From Pedosphaera sp. (GTDB lineage: Bacteria; Verrucomicrobiota; Verrucomicrobiia; Limisphaerales; SIAT01), in the NCBI GenBank assembly GCA_009691645.1, contig SIAT01000032.1:1-13400 (forward strand): 13,400 nucleotides of DNA, in the 5' to 3' direction. The notes under the pieces are model-generated. The model was given only the letters and a program-made list of their open reading frames with translations. It made no database searches and had not been told where the DNA came from. The translations under genes and the position numbers were made by a program. Of the stretch, positions 13,155 through 13,400 are shown in pieces. Numbering within the stretch: the first letter of the stretch is position 1; each line of letters begins with the position of its first letter.

Positions 13155-13400
13155 CGGTCGGCTTGGTGGCTTTGGGTTTCTTGTTCTCGAGCTTCTCGAT
13201 GTTCTCGCGCTGTTTCTGGATTTGATCCCAATCCATTTTCTTGAGGAGGACGGCGATGGCGCGGCGGGTGCGCTTCTCTTCCTCGGTCAGGTTGTTGGCC
13301 TTGGCGAGGCGATCGAGCTGAATGGCGGCTTTGTTCAGCATGGCGAGGGATTCGTCGATTTTCTCCTGGATGGACTCGCCTTCGCTTTTGTCCTTGAGGT
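13105..13400 (-). CDS. Unrecognised Lys/Glu-rich coiled-coil protein, C-terminal part (5' end outside window)
   Basis: The frame is open to the right edge, so only the last 97 or so residues are visible. An ATG at 13341 is internal to the open frame and probably not the start. The visible part is highly charged and helical (KIDESLAMLNKAAIQLDRLA, TEEEKRTRRAIAVLLKK, QKQRENIEKLENKK), with heptad-like spacing of Ile and Leu that suggests a coiled coil. It ends in a low-complexity tail of Lys, Pro, Thr, Ser, Val and Ala, TVSTSTVSPAPTAAKKN. No signal, membrane segment or enzymatic motif is present in this part. I do not recognise a family and assign no function. Confidence 0.7.
   Translation of the reverse strand, partial: LKDKSEGESIQEKIDESLAMLNKAAIQLDRLAKANNLTEEEKRTRRAIAVLLKKMDWDQIQKQRENIEKLENKKPKATKPTVSTSTVSPAPTAAKKN

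Overview
The window looks like chromosomal DNA of a GC-rich, free-living Gram-negative bacterium, most likely a member of Verrucomicrobiota (Limisphaerales/Pedosphaera-like). The best lineage clue is a decayed type IV pilin-like gene of the H-X9-DG family, which is strongly expanded in Verrucomicrobia and Planctomycetes. A Tat-exported alkaline phosphatase, a glycine-rich RRM protein, and gene starts that mostly lack a Shine-Dalgarno sequence fit this. The assignment is an inference from protein families only.

Layout, left to right. (1) 1-270: the C-terminal end of an RRM RNA-binding protein on the plus strand, closed by a clear intrinsic terminator. (2) 333-3423, minus strand: a broken pilin-like gene, an RluA-family pseudouridine synthase and a Tat-exported alkaline phosphatase. 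(3) 3543-5317, plus strand: a DPM1-like family 2 glycosyltransferase followed 5 bases later by a Gfo/Idh/MocA oxidoreductase. (4) 5318-8830, minus strand: a SAM methyltransferase, then mtnP, ridA and rmuC tightly packed, probably one transcript. It meets the plus-strand pair head-on with no base between the two stop codons. (5) 8888-9597, minus strand: the remnant of glmS. (6) 9693-12978, plus strand: glgC, then a YagF/YjhG-type D-xylonate dehydratase. (7) 12979-13400: a spacer with a hairpin, a short direct repeat and a candidate 40-codon ORF, then the C-terminal part of an unrecognised minus-strand gene.

Functionally this is mostly housekeeping and carbon metabolism: phosphate scavenging, rRNA or tRNA modification, lipid-linked sugar transfer, methylthioadenosine salvage, enamine detoxification, genome maintenance, glycogen precursor synthesis and sugar-acid dehydration. 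I see no CRISPR array, transposase, phage gene, toxin-antitoxin pair, tRNA or rRNA.

The most unusual content is the decay of two genes among intact neighbours. glmS has lost its start codon, about 350 internal codons, its frame twice, and the catalytic C-terminal lysine. The pilin-like gene has one frameshift and one in-frame stop but keeps both signature ends. I did not find a convincing undescribed multi-gene system.
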